Origin: an uncultured Pelagibacteraceae bacterium
GTDB lineage: Bacteria; Pseudomonadota; Alphaproteobacteria; Pelagibacterales; Pelagibacteraceae
Direction: 5' to 3'
NCBI GenBank assembly: GCA_902596785.1
Contig: CACJVG010000007.1
Coordinates: forward strand, 1-37,583
DNA: 37,583 nucleotides
This document shows positions 27,062 through 34,740 of the stretch, in pieces. Position 1 is the first letter of the stretch. Every line of letters begins with the position of its first letter. Under the pieces are notes generated by a model that saw nothing but the letters and a program-made list of their open reading frames with translations, was not told the origin of the DNA and did no database searches. The position numbers and the translations under genes were made by a program.

Positions 27062-27148
27062 ATTTATCTTCTTACTTTTTGTTATGTTTAATTATTACTT
27101 ATAATTAAGTAATATTGGCTTTCTTTAGATTTTATTGGGTTTTGTCAA
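27062..27148 (-). promoter_or_regulatory. cspA leader with inverted repeat and candidate -35 element
   Basis: On the minus strand, TTGACA (27148-27143) is a perfect -35 hexamer, but no good -10 hexamer lies 16-18 bases away, so the promoter is uncertain. TTACTTA (27095-27101) and TAAGTAA (27106-27112) form a 7-base stem with a 4-base loop in the leader. AGCCAATA next to it (27120-27113) repeats the sequence found after the gene. Structured leaders are common for cold-shock mRNAs. Confidence 0.35.
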
Positions 27149-27178
27149 CAAAATAGAACAACAATTAAAAATAATTAT

Positions 27179-27646
27179 TTAAATATCGTCAATAAACATA
27201 CTTAAATATACAGAATTGATGTCTTCTTTGTAGTGTGCAAAAGGTTCGCATACAGTGAAACCAGTTTTTTTGAAAAGTTTTCTTGCAGGTATAAAAAAAT
27301 CACCTGCCCCTGTTTCGATACTTAATCTTTTTATTTTAAGCTTTTTAGCTTCATTGATTAAATGATTGATTACATGGATCCCTTTGCCTTGTTTTCTAAA
27401 ATCATCATGAATTCTTATAGATTTAAATTCTCCATGTTCTTTATCTAAAAATTTTAAAGCACCGCAACCGATCAATTTTTTATCATCCCACAAACTCCAA
27501 AATTTAATTGATGGAACTTTTAAACCAGGAATATCAAGTACATGAGCACTTCCCTCTGGTGAAGCAGCTCTAAGCTCAATAAAATGTTTGGTTAGAAGCT
27601 CATTAACTTCTGAATTATCAAAATTACCTTCTATTGATTTTAACAT
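27179..27646 (-). CDS. GNAT-family N-acetyltransferase
   Basis: This 155-residue protein has the GNAT acetyl-CoA-binding signature RIHDDFRKQGKGIHVINHL (about residues 80-98; the R..G.G type loop is RKQGKG), preceded by a central strand (CGALKFLDKEHGEFKSIRI). It ends with a typical AR.LFKK.GF motif (ARKLFKKTGFTVC). It acetylates an amine of unknown identity. Its start codon directly abuts the purK stop, so it is the last gene of a purE-purK-GNAT unit. Confidence 0.88.
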   Translation of the reverse strand: MLKSIEGNFDNSEVNELLTKHFIELRAASPEGSAHVLDIPGLKVPSIKFWSLWDDKKLIGCGALKFLDKEHGEFKSIRIHDDFRKQGKGIHVINHLINEAKKLKIKRLSIETGAGDFFIPARKLFKKTGFTVCEPFAHYKEDINSVYLSMFIDDI

Positions 27647-28693
27647 TTATAATAAAGTTGTGATATGACCCATTTTTCTTTTTTCTTTTATATCTTTTTT
27701 TAAATAATCAAAGAAAAATTCGTTATCATTAAACTTTTGAATGTTTCTGTAATGAGTAATTTGATCTCCAAGTAAATTCATCATTTTAGCATTTGATATT
27801 TTTTTTAAAGGAATTTGTTCTAAACCACACACAGCTCTGACGTGATTTTCAAATTGACTCACATTAAAAGCATTTATTGTTAGATGCCCTGAGTTATGTA
27901 CTCTTGGGGCAATCTCATTAACATAAAGATTATCATTTCTGTCAATAAAAAATTCTACACATAAAGTTCCTACATATTTAAGTTCTTCAGCAATTAGCAT
28001 TGCCCAATCTTTAGATTGATTAAAAATCTTTTCATTAATTTCAGCAGGTATTTTAGAATATTTTAAAATTTGATCTTCGTGAGTGTTTTCTATTGGTTCA
28101 TAAATTTCATATTTATTATTACTAAATCTTGTGATTATAATTGAAATTTCTTTTTTTAATTTTACAAATTTTTCAAGAATATATCCTTTTGAAAAATCAA
28201 TATTCAATGAATTAAGATCGTCACCTGATTTAATTGGATATTGACCTTTGCCATCATAACCAAGCGTTGTTGTTTTTAATATTCCTGGTAAAAAATCTTC
28301 CAAAGCATCTATGTCAGATTTTTTTTCGATTGAAACATATCTGGTTGTTCTAATGTTTAATTTATTAACAAAATCTTTTTCAGCCAATCGGTGTTGAATT
28401 AATCTGTTAACAGAGGGCTTTGGTAGAACAGTTTTAAATTTGTTTATTTCATTTAATGTTTCATATGGAATATTTTCAAATTCATAAGTGACAAAATCAA
28501 CTTGATTTATAAATTCTGATATCTTTTCTTTATTATCGTAATTTCCATAAACAAATTTATTGCAAAAATTTTGTGCTGGTGCATCTATATCATCACAAAA
28601 AATAACTGTTTTAACATTTAATTTTTTAGCTGCTATTGCAAGCATACTTCCAAGTTGACCACCTCCAATGATACCAAGAGTAATTTCTGACAT
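27647..28693 (-). CDS. purK: 5-(carboxyamino)imidazole ribonucleotide synthase
   Basis: This 348-residue ATP-grasp protein begins with GIIGGGQLGSMLAIAA and carries YEFENIP, KTTTLGYDGKGQ and the late EIAPRVHNSGHLT motif of PurK. It makes N5-CAIR from AIR, bicarbonate and ATP in purine synthesis. It starts one base after the purE stop and is followed directly by the GNAT gene. Length and motifs are normal. Confidence 0.96.
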   Translation of the reverse strand: MSEITLGIIGGGQLGSMLAIAAKKLNVKTVIFCDDIDAPAQNFCNKFVYGNYDNKEKISEFINQVDFVTYEFENIPYETLNEINKFKTVLPKPSVNRLIQHRLAEKDFVNKLNIRTTRYVSIEKKSDIDALEDFLPGILKTTTLGYDGKGQYPIKSGDDLNSLNIDFSKGYILEKFVKLKKEISIIITRFSNNKYEIYEPIENTHEDQILKYSKIPAEINEKIFNQSKDWAMLIAEELKYVGTLCVEFFIDRNDNLYVNEIAPRVHNSGHLTINAFNVSQFENHVRAVCGLEQIPLKKISNAKMMNLLGDQITHYRNIQKFNDNEFFFDYLKKDIKEKRKMGHITTLL

Positions 28694-28694
28694 C

Positions 28695-29186
28695 TTATTT
28701 TGGAGATTTCTTTACAGATTTAGTTTGTGATGTTCTAAAATTTTTAAGTTTTTTTCGAACATTTGAATTATTATTAGCAATTATTGCAGCAGCTAATAAA
28801 GCGGCATTAATGGCGCCATCCTCTCCTATAGCAAGAGTTCCCACAGGTATTCCTTTAGGCATTTGTGCAATTGACAACAAACTATCCAAACCCTTAAGTT
28901 TTTTACTTTCGACAGGAACGCCAAGTACTGGCACATGTGTAAGTGCTGATATCATACCTGGAAGATGAGCAGACCCTCCAGCACCTGCAATTATTACTCC
29001 TATATTATTTTGCTCAACTTTTGCAGCATATTCATACATTCTTTGTGGTGTTCTGTGAGCAGATATAATTTTTGTTTCAAATGAAACTCCAATTTTTTTT
29101 AGGGTTTTTTCGGCTAGTTTCATTACTTTATAGTCAGATTGACTTCCCATTATGATTGAAACTTTTAATTTACTATTTTTTTTCAT
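28695..29186 (-). CDS. purE: N5-carboxyaminoimidazole ribonucleotide mutase
   Basis: This 163-residue class I PurE has the signature IMGSQSDYKVM at the N-terminus, SAHRTPQRM with the conserved His, GAGGSAHLPGM and a central VPVLGVPVES. It converts N5-CAIR into CAIR. A short Lys-rich tail ends the protein. It is the first gene of the purE-purK unit and divergent from the M19-like operon; a 10-base palindrome ATTGATCAAT lies just upstream (29191-29200). Confidence 0.96.
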   Translation of the reverse strand: MKKNSKLKVSIIMGSQSDYKVMKLAEKTLKKIGVSFETKIISAHRTPQRMYEYAAKVEQNNIGVIIAGAGGSAHLPGMISALTHVPVLGVPVESKKLKGLDSLLSIAQMPKGIPVGTLAIGEDGAINAALLAAAIIANNNSNVRKKLKNFRTSQTKSVKKSPK

Positions 29187-29280
29187 GAAAATTGATCAAT
29201 CTGTTTATTTCAAAATTAACTTAAAATTTCAATAAAATTAATAGTATTTAAAATACATATTGATTAGAGTTAAGCATACT

Positions 29281-30246
29281 ATGAATTATAAAATCGACAA
29301 TCTTCAATATTGTAATTGGTCTAGGAAAATCTTTGAGATTAACAGATCTGCTGGACTAGATGCTGTACATGTTACCATTGTCTACCATGAAGATTTTGAT
29401 GAATTACAACTCGAAATAAAAAAATGGGAAAATTTATTTAAAGAAAACTCTGATTTAATTTTCCTTGGTAAGAATTTTCAAGATATTGATAAAGCTAATA
29501 AAGAAAATAAAACTGCAATATTCTTTGGTTTTCAAAACTGTTCACCAATTGAAGATGACATAAATCTTGTTGAAAAGGTTCATCAATTAGGATGCAGATT
29601 TATGCAACTTACTTACAATAACCAGTCTTTGCTAGCAACAGGTTGTTATGAAAAAGTAGATAGCGGGGTTACAAATTTTGGACGTGAGGTTATAAGAGAA
29701 ATGAATAGAGTTGGCCTTGTAGTTGACATGTCACATTCTGCAGAAAAAAGCACTCTAGATGCAATTGAATTCAGTGAAAAACCAATTGCAATTACTCATG
29801 CCAATCCTTCTTTTTGGCATCCAGCTAAAAGAAACAAATCCTCAGATTTATTAAAAATTTTGAGTGATAGTGGTGGCATGTTAGGCTTATCATTATACCC
29901 TCATCACTTAAAAGATAACACAAATTGTACTCTAGATAGTTTTTGCGAAATGGTGGCAAAAACAGCTGAAATAATGGATGTAAAAAAAATAGGAATAGGA
30001 TCAGATCTTTGTTTAGATCATCCAGATACTGTTGTTGAATGGATGAGAAATGGTTCTTGGTCTAAAAATAAAAATTATGGTGAAGGTTCAAAAAATAAAC
30101 CAGGTTTTCCAAAACAACCTGACTGGTTTCTTGATGCAAGAGGGTTCTCAAATATTGAAAAAGGTCTAAAAAAAGCAGGTTTTTCAGATACCGAGACACA
30201 TGGAATACTTGGAAATAACTGGTACAATTTTTATAAATCTATTTAA
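29281..30246 (+). CDS. M19 membrane-dipeptidase-like protein with incomplete metal site
   Basis: This 321-residue M19-family TIM barrel is recognisable from DMSHSAEKS (His152), AITHANPSFWHPAKRN (His173) and IGIGSD (Asp242). Canonical enzymes also need an N-terminal H.D pair (DGHND) and a bridging Glu. Here the N-terminus reads IDNLQY (residues 5-10) and the Glu position appears to be Gln85 (FGFQNC), so part of the binuclear zinc site is gone. It may be a non-peptidase or a binder. The frame can be read from a TTG at 29260, but the ATG at 29281 fits better. M19-like genes also occur in the dimethylglycine catabolic region of Pseudomonas (PA5396, from memory), which would fit this methylamine-rich context. 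The next gene starts 2 bases after its stop. Confidence 0.8.
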   Translation: MNYKIDNLQYCNWSRKIFEINRSAGLDAVHVTIVYHEDFDELQLEIKKWENLFKENSDLIFLGKNFQDIDKANKENKTAIFFGFQNCSPIEDDINLVEKVHQLGCRFMQLTYNNQSLLATGCYEKVDSGVTNFGREVIREMNRVGLVVDMSHSAEKSTLDAIEFSEKPIAITHANPSFWHPAKRNKSSDLLKILSDSGGMLGLSLYPHHLKDNTNCTLDSFCEMVAKTAEIMDVKKIGIGSDLCLDHPDTVVEWMRNGSWSKNKNYGEGSKNKPGFPKQPDWFLDARGFSNIEKGLKKAGFSDTETHGILGNNWYNFYKSI

Positions 30247-30248
30247 TT

Positions 30249-31910
30249 ATGAAAATTGAATTAAGAGACCCGAATAAGATAATGAAATTATCAAGGCTAG
30301 GATCTTTTCATCAATCAAAATTATCTTTTTTAAGAAGTTTTCTTAATGAATTTAAAGACTGGGAGTATAAAAGAGATTTATTTAATTTAAACGAAAATGG
30401 CTTTGGAGAAGCTGTTTATTCATTTACAAAAAATAAAAGAGTTTATTCTTTAGTTTGTTTTGCAAATGAAATCAAAGATGAAGAAAGATCAGATAGAGTT
30501 ATTGCAACAAAATGGGATGCAGCTTTTACATTACATGATGGAGTCCCAACTAAGAAAGATATTGAAAGATTAAAAAATGAAGTTCCAAAACAAGAAGTTG
30601 GTAGACTTTCTTATAAAGAATTAACTTTATCTAGAGCAAACAAATCAGTAAGAGTTTATAATCACGTAGTTGAAAGTTTGAGCAAAGGTCAACAGCCAGA
30701 TTTAAACTTATTATCAAAAGTAGGCTATTTATATAGAACTACGGCAGTATATGGCTCGGGTAAATTTGGTCTTGCAGATCGGTTTAGAATTAAAAATCGT
30801 GAAGAAATTAACGGTCCATTCAGATTAGAAATGATGCTGGTATATTTGGTAAGACAATTTACTTTTGATCAAGTTAATCATGTTGCTTATCATAAAAATT
30901 CAAAAAAAGCCGTTAAGCTAGATGACAATATTTGTAAAAACTTGGGAATAGGCAATTCCACAGGCTTGGGTATGGCTCCATTTATAGTCAATCACCCAAC
31001 TCTATTAAATAATTGGATTTTAAGTAGAGAAAAAGCACTTAAGAAAATTAGAGAAATAAAAGATGTGGAAAGTCAAGATAGAGATTTGTTTATAGATTGT
31101 GTAAAAAAATCTTTAAAAAATATTACAAGCTGGAATACTGATAGTGAATATCAGCAAACAAAAATCACATCATTACTAAAAGATGTTGAAAAATTTTTAA
31201 ACTTTATAAATAAAGATTTTAATTTTGAGATCGAATATCCTTTTAACAAAATATATCAATGGTTGGAGGATAATACTTGTGAGGAATGTATTGAATACAT
31301 AGTTTCAATAATGATGGAACCTTATAATAATATTGTAAATCCTTTGGTAAAAGAAATGAGCTCAGATGAAGAGAAATATTTTAATATTCCAACTTATAGA
31401 AAAGTTGAAGAATTGCGAAATATAATTGAAGCAAAGTATCCAAACATTTTAGATATTAATTTTGAAGAAAAAGAAAATAATAAAAACTTTTGGTTTATTT
31501 CAAAAAATAAAGAGGAACCTAGATTAGCTGATCGTTTTGAGGAGCATGGATCAGAATTAGAGCAGCCTTTAGCAATAGCAAGAGATATAAAAAAACTTTA
31601 TGACAAATTATTAGTCTCAAAAAATAGTTTAACTATTGCTGAATTTTTAACATCAAATTCTGAATTAAGACATGTCGTGAGGAGAGCATTCATTGTAGAA
31701 AAATTTCCTTATTCAGAAATACAAGATAATACAATTGGTAAAGATTTAATGCCTATTGATATGCTTAGATTAAAATTGTCTTTTTTTGGGGCATTAAAAT
31801 TTGATCCACGATCTGACAAATGGTTAAGAATTTGCATGTTCCAAGGTGCTCCACTTCCAAATGAGCTAAAAAGTTATGATGAACAGTGGGTATATAAAAC
31901 CAATATTTAA
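30249..31910 (+). CDS. large conserved-looking protein of unknown function (553 residues)
   Basis: I do not recognise a domain in this protein. It has no signal peptide and no clear membrane segment. The N-terminal 120 residues alternate strands and helices (YSLVCFANEI, DAAFTLHDGVPT). A motif-like core around residues 150-245 includes GYLYRTTAVYGSGKFGLADRF, a histidine-containing FDQVNHVAYHK and NSTGLGMAPFIVNHPT. The C-terminal half is helical and charged, ending with RVVRRAF-type and FFGALKFDPRSDKWLRICMFQG segments. Gly-rich GSGKFG is not a full Walker A. It lies 2 bases after the M19-like gene and 2 bases before the DUF3726-like gene, so all are probably one operon and possibly one complex or pathway. 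Confidence 0.8.
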   Translation: MKIELRDPNKIMKLSRLGSFHQSKLSFLRSFLNEFKDWEYKRDLFNLNENGFGEAVYSFTKNKRVYSLVCFANEIKDEERSDRVIATKWDAAFTLHDGVPTKKDIERLKNEVPKQEVGRLSYKELTLSRANKSVRVYNHVVESLSKGQQPDLNLLSKVGYLYRTTAVYGSGKFGLADRFRIKNREEINGPFRLEMMLVYLVRQFTFDQVNHVAYHKNSKKAVKLDDNICKNLGIGNSTGLGMAPFIVNHPTLLNNWILSREKALKKIREIKDVESQDRDLFIDCVKKSLKNITSWNTDSEYQQTKITSLLKDVEKFLNFINKDFNFEIEYPFNKIYQWLEDNTCEECIEYIVSIMMEPYNNIVNPLVKEMSSDEEKYFNIPTYRKVEELRNIIEAKYPNILDINFEEKENNKNFWFISKNKEEPRLADRFEEHGSELEQPLAIARDIKKLYDKLLVSKNSLTIAEFLTSNSELRHVVRRAFIVEKFPYSEIQDNTIGKDLMPIDMLRLKLSFFGALKFDPRSDKWLRICMFQGAPLPNELKSYDEQWVYKTNI

Positions 31911-31912
31911 TA

Positions 31913-32524
31913 ATGAAATCACTGAGTGAAATTGAAACTACTGTTAAAAGAGCTTCAAAGGCAGCAGGATATTCTTGGGGAGTTTCTGAGGAAACAGGAA
32001 AAAGTATAAGATTGTTAGAGCTATTCAGCTTACCAGGTATTAAGCACCTTAATGAATATTTAAATCAAAAAAATAAAAGTAAATTTGAAAAATTAAATTT
32101 AATTAGTGAAAATAACTCTTCATCGAATAATCCTTACTGTCCAATTACTTTAGGTGTTAGTTTTTTAGATCAAATAAATGTTTTAGAAAATATAAAAAAA
32201 ATTGAGTTTAAAAATGTTGCTTATCCAATAATTTTTATTTCCTTCATAAGTCGTTCATCAGAAATTATTGGAAAAAAAATCAATGTAAAAATAGATGAAA
32301 AAAAAATGTTACTAAATCTAAATGTAAATATTTTTTCAAATTTTATTGATCAAGAATTTCCAAAGATAGCGAATACGATTGAGGTCAATCTACTTGAAAA
32401 TGAAGATAACTTTACAGACGAAGAATGGAATAATTTATACAAGTTATCCGAAGAAACTTTTGTTGAAGAGAGTGACAGTTTAAAAGAGGGTGCGGCAGGT
32501 GCCGGTTTGACAGATAATGATTGA
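31913..32524 (+). CDS. DUF3726-like protein
   Basis: This is a 203-residue protein. The N-terminus (MKSLSEIETTVKRASKAAGYSWGVSEETGKSIRLLE) matches my memory of DUF3726 proteins of alphaproteobacteria, which begin with an LNEIE..ARKAARGAG.sWGLAEEAG-type segment. The middle is strand-rich (YPIIFISFISRSSEI) and the C-terminal 40 residues are strongly acidic, ending in GAAGAGLTDND. The function of the family is unknown to me. It follows the 553-residue gene by 2 bases and overlaps the small CxxC gene by 8 bases. The family name is moderately secure, the role is not. Confidence 0.72.
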   Translation: MKSLSEIETTVKRASKAAGYSWGVSEETGKSIRLLELFSLPGIKHLNEYLNQKNKSKFEKLNLISENNSSSNNPYCPITLGVSFLDQINVLENIKKIEFKNVAYPIIFISFISRSSEIIGKKINVKIDEKKMLLNLNVNIFSNFIDQEFPKIANTIEVNLLENEDNFTDEEWNNLYKLSEETFVEESDSLKEGAAGAGLTDND

Positions 32525-32684
32525 TAAAATTGACGAAAAAAATCTAAAGGTAGATACTGAAGAATTAAACAATATTTGTGATGAATGCAAAGAAGAAGAT
32601 GAGAGTGTCACTCAAAATTTAATTCTTACTGGGTTTAAATTATGTAAATCGTGTAGAGTATCTAAGACTATATTTCCACTTTAG
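32517..32684 (+). CDS. small two-CxxC putative zinc-binding protein (55 residues)
   Basis: An ATG at 32517, overlapping the end of the DUF3726-like gene by 8 bases, opens a 55-codon frame ending in TAG at 32684. The protein has CDEC at residues 21-24 and CKSC at residues 43-46, the layout of a small treble-clef or rubredoxin-like zinc knuckle, with an acidic N-terminus and basic C-terminal part (CRVSKTIF). The start/stop overlap and the four cysteines in CxxC pairs argue that it is a real fourth gene of the M19-like operon. Its 3' end overlaps the Yip1-family gene on the other strand by 4 bases. Confidence 0.7.
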   Translation: MIDKIDEKNLKVDTEELNNICDECKEEDESVTQNLILTGFKLCKSCRVSKTIFPL

Positions 32685-33226
32685 CTGATTTGACTTACTG
32701 GAAGCATATTCATTCTACTCATCACAAATGAGATAGATAAAAATGCAATAATTAAAAAGGATAAAAGCACAATCCCAAAAGATTTAAAATTAGATTTTAA
32801 ACTCAATATTTGTTTAGTTGAAATTATTAAACCTGCAAAAATCCAGAACTGTGTGAGAAAAATTATTGGTATCATTAAATCTGGTGTGACTGCAAAAAAT
32901 CTTAATAAACCAGGGGCATGTGCAAAACCAACTGCTGTTAAAACTTTTTTGAACGAAACTTTGGTTTGCTTATCAGGAAATAATTTAACTCCAATTACAA
33001 AAATAAAAATCGCCCATATTAGCCAAGTAATTATTGCAGTTAGACCGGACATTGCAATAGCTGTTTTAATAATGGTATTAGCTGCTACTGCTCCAGCGAT
33101 ACCATCTAGGATCATTATAATCCCAGCAAAGTATATTGATGCTTCTCCAAAATTTTTATTATCCGAATAAAGAGTTTTGTCTAATTTAATTGACTTAAAA
33201 ATTATATTTAAAAATTCTGCAAACAT
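32681..33226 (-). CDS. Yip1-family integral membrane protein
   Basis: This 181-residue protein has about five hydrophobic segments. The pattern FAEFLNIIFKSIKLDKTLY at the N-terminus, FKKVLTAVGFAHAPGLLRFF in the middle and a final FGIVLLSFLIIAFLSISF helix fit the Yip1 domain of bacteria (APGLL being typical). Its function is unknown in bacteria. The start codon shares its A with the stop of a 36-residue membrane peptide (TAATG), so the pair is coupled. Its 3' end overlaps the small CxxC gene by 4 bases. Confidence 0.78.
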   Translation of the reverse strand: MFAEFLNIIFKSIKLDKTLYSDNKNFGEASIYFAGIIMILDGIAGAVAANTIIKTAIAMSGLTAIITWLIWAIFIFVIGVKLFPDKQTKVSFKKVLTAVGFAHAPGLLRFFAVTPDLMIPIIFLTQFWIFAGLIISTKQILSLKSNFKSFGIVLLSFLIIAFLSISFVMSRMNMLPVSQIS

Positions 33227-33336
33227 TAATTTTTTTTATTTTTATTTTTTTGAGCCTTATAAGAAACAATTAATGGAAATATTATTAAAGCAATAGCAAT
33301 GATAATGCAAACTGCTATTAAAAAAATTTTGGTCAT
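33226..33336 (-). CDS. small single-pass membrane peptide (36 residues)
   Basis: An ATG at 33336 on the minus strand opens a 36-codon frame ending in TAA that overlaps the Yip1 start by one base. The peptide is MTKIFLIAVC followed by a hydrophobic stretch to about residue 25, then a basic Lys/Asn-rich tail. This is the normal shape of a single-pass small membrane protein with the tail in the cytoplasm. The TAATG coupling with the Yip1-family gene is the main evidence. There is no homology I recognise. Confidence 0.55.
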   Translation of the reverse strand: MTKIFLIAVCIIIAIALIIFPLIVSYKAQKNKNKKN

Positions 33337-33340
33337 TAGA

Positions 33341-33370
33341 ATTGAAAAGGGGAGCTGAAATTAGCTCCCC
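33341..33370 (-). terminator. Rho-independent terminator of the opu-metF-dmdA-like operon
   Basis: GGGGAGCT (33349-33356) and AGCTCCCC (33363-33370) form a perfect 8-base stem with a 6-base loop. On the minus strand the stem is followed by TTTTCAATT, a short U-run. It lies 12 bases after the stop codon of the DmdA/GcvT-like gene and ends that operon before the small membrane peptide gene. Confidence 0.88.
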
Positions 33371-33381
33371 CATAGTAAATT

Positions 33382-34740
33382 TTAGCCTTTTACAACTTCT
33401 CTTGTATTTGCGTTGAAAGACTCTTTGAATGGAATATCCACAACCACAGCATCTACAGGTGTTCCTGGAGTGTCCGAGTATTTTTCTGGAAGATGAACTT
33501 TAAACTTAGTTCCAACTTTACCTTTTGGAAATCCATTAGGGTTTAAAGTTCCATCAAATGGAACATAACCCATAGCAATATTAGTTTTCTTTTCTGGATG
33601 CCACCATGGTGATGTAATAAATCCCACTGGATCTCCACCACTTTCTGGTGATACTAACCAAAAGTCTGGCGCATAATCGTCAATAGGCTTACCACCCAAT
33701 TCCATCCCAACTAATTGAAGTTTGTATGGTTTTTGACCAGCTTTTATGTCTGCTTTCATTTTCTCTAATGCAGCTTTACCAACATAGTCAGCTTTTTTAT
33801 TCCATTCACCCTTACCAGATAATGAAACTTGATAACCTAAATTACATTGAAACGGATTATGTTGTTGATCCATGTCTTGCCCCCAAGAAAGAATACCAGC
33901 TTGTATTCTTCTGTGGTGGGCAGGTGCAATAACCATCAATTTATGTTTTTTTCCTGCTTCCAATACAGCATTCCACATATCTTCAGCATATAAAGTTGCA
34001 TTTCTTAAATATATCTCATAACCAGCTTCTCCGGAAAAACCAGATTGAGAAATTACACAACTTCTTCCACCAATTGTTGCTTCTGCTAATCCGTAGAAAG
34101 GCATATTATCAAAATCAACTTGGTCTCCACAAAGATCTTTCATTAAAGCTTTTGATTTAGGACCTTGAATTTGTACTGGACATGCATCAATTTCTTCAAT
34201 TGTGCAATTAAATCTTCCATCTGCATTTACACCTTGTAAATACATTCCAATATCAGAGTCTGATAATGAAAACCAAAATTCATCTTTTGAAATTCTTAAA
34301 AGAATTGGATCATTTAAAACTCCTCCATAAGCATTACATAAGATTACATATCTTGCTCTCATAGGAGAAATTTTTGTTGCATCTCTAGTTATAACGTAAT
34401 CAGTAAATTTTTCTGCATCTGGACCTTTAACTCTTATTTGTCTTTCAACAGCTACATTCCACATTGTTACATGGTTTACGATTGCATCATATTCAACCAT
34501 TGCTCCACCATCTTCAGGTTTTACATAACCTCTTGGGTGATAAATACGATTGTATACAGTTGCTCTCCAACAACCTGCCTGCATTGATAAATGCCAATAA
34601 GGTGATTTTCTCACCCTTGTTGAAATTAATAACTCAACTTTAGTTGGCCCACTTTGTCTTAAATTGTATGGTACTTCTCTATCAGATTGATCAACAGAAG
34701 TAACATGTTGTACTTTAGTATAGTCAAATTCTTTAGACAT
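33382..34740 (-). CDS. DmdA/GcvT-family tetrahydrofolate-dependent methyltransferase-like protein
   Basis: This 452-residue GcvT-fold protein is closer in motif to DMSP demethylase DmdA than to glycine cleavage T-protein. Shared features are an STRVRKSPYW N-terminal segment, TVYNRIYHPRG, the WNVAVERQIRVKGPDA stretch, and GGVLNDPILLRI, where GcvT has DD and DmdA has ND. QIQGPKSKALM and SGFSGEAGYEIYL also follow the fold. DmdA transfers a methyl group to THF, giving 5-methyl-THF. This protein is about 80 residues longer than the SAR11 DmdA I remember (369), with extensions at both ends, so it is probably a paralogue with another methylated substrate. Its start overlaps the MetF-like gene by 8 bases, a partner able to oxidise 5-methyl-THF. 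A LigM-like O-demethylase is an alternative. Confidence 0.8.
   Translation of the reverse strand: MSKEFDYTKVQHVTSVDQSDREVPYNLRQSGPTKVELLISTRVRKSPYWHLSMQAGCWRATVYNRIYHPRGYVKPEDGGAMVEYDAIVNHVTMWNVAVERQIRVKGPDAEKFTDYVITRDATKISPMRARYVILCNAYGGVLNDPILLRISKDEFWFSLSDSDIGMYLQGVNADGRFNCTIEEIDACPVQIQGPKSKALMKDLCGDQVDFDNMPFYGLAEATIGGRSCVISQSGFSGEAGYEIYLRNATLYAEDMWNAVLEAGKKHKLMVIAPAHHRRIQAGILSWGQDMDQQHNPFQCNLGYQVSLSGKGEWNKKADYVGKAALEKMKADIKAGQKPYKLQLVGMELGGKPIDDYAPDFWLVSPESGGDPVGFITSPWWHPEKKTNIAMGYVPFDGTLNPNGFPKGKVGTKFKVHLPEKYSDTPGTPVDAVVVDIPFKESFNANTREVVKG

Noticed and set aside
29260-29280. TTG at 29260 as the start of the M19-like protein
   Set aside because: The seven extra residues precede the natural first strand, no ribosome binding site is seen before the TTG, and an ATG follows at 29281.
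30780-30800. GSGKFG in the 553-residue protein as a Walker A ATP-binding loop
   Set aside because: It lacks the GxxxxGK[ST] spacing and no Walker B is visible.
32853-33170. 105-codon plus-strand frame within the Yip1-family gene
   Set aside because: The minus-strand frame has regular membrane segments and operon coupling; the plus frame is its mirror with no independent support.
33726-33932. 68-codon plus-strand frame inside the DmdA-like gene
   Set aside because: It is antisense to a clear GcvT-fold gene, with no start signal.
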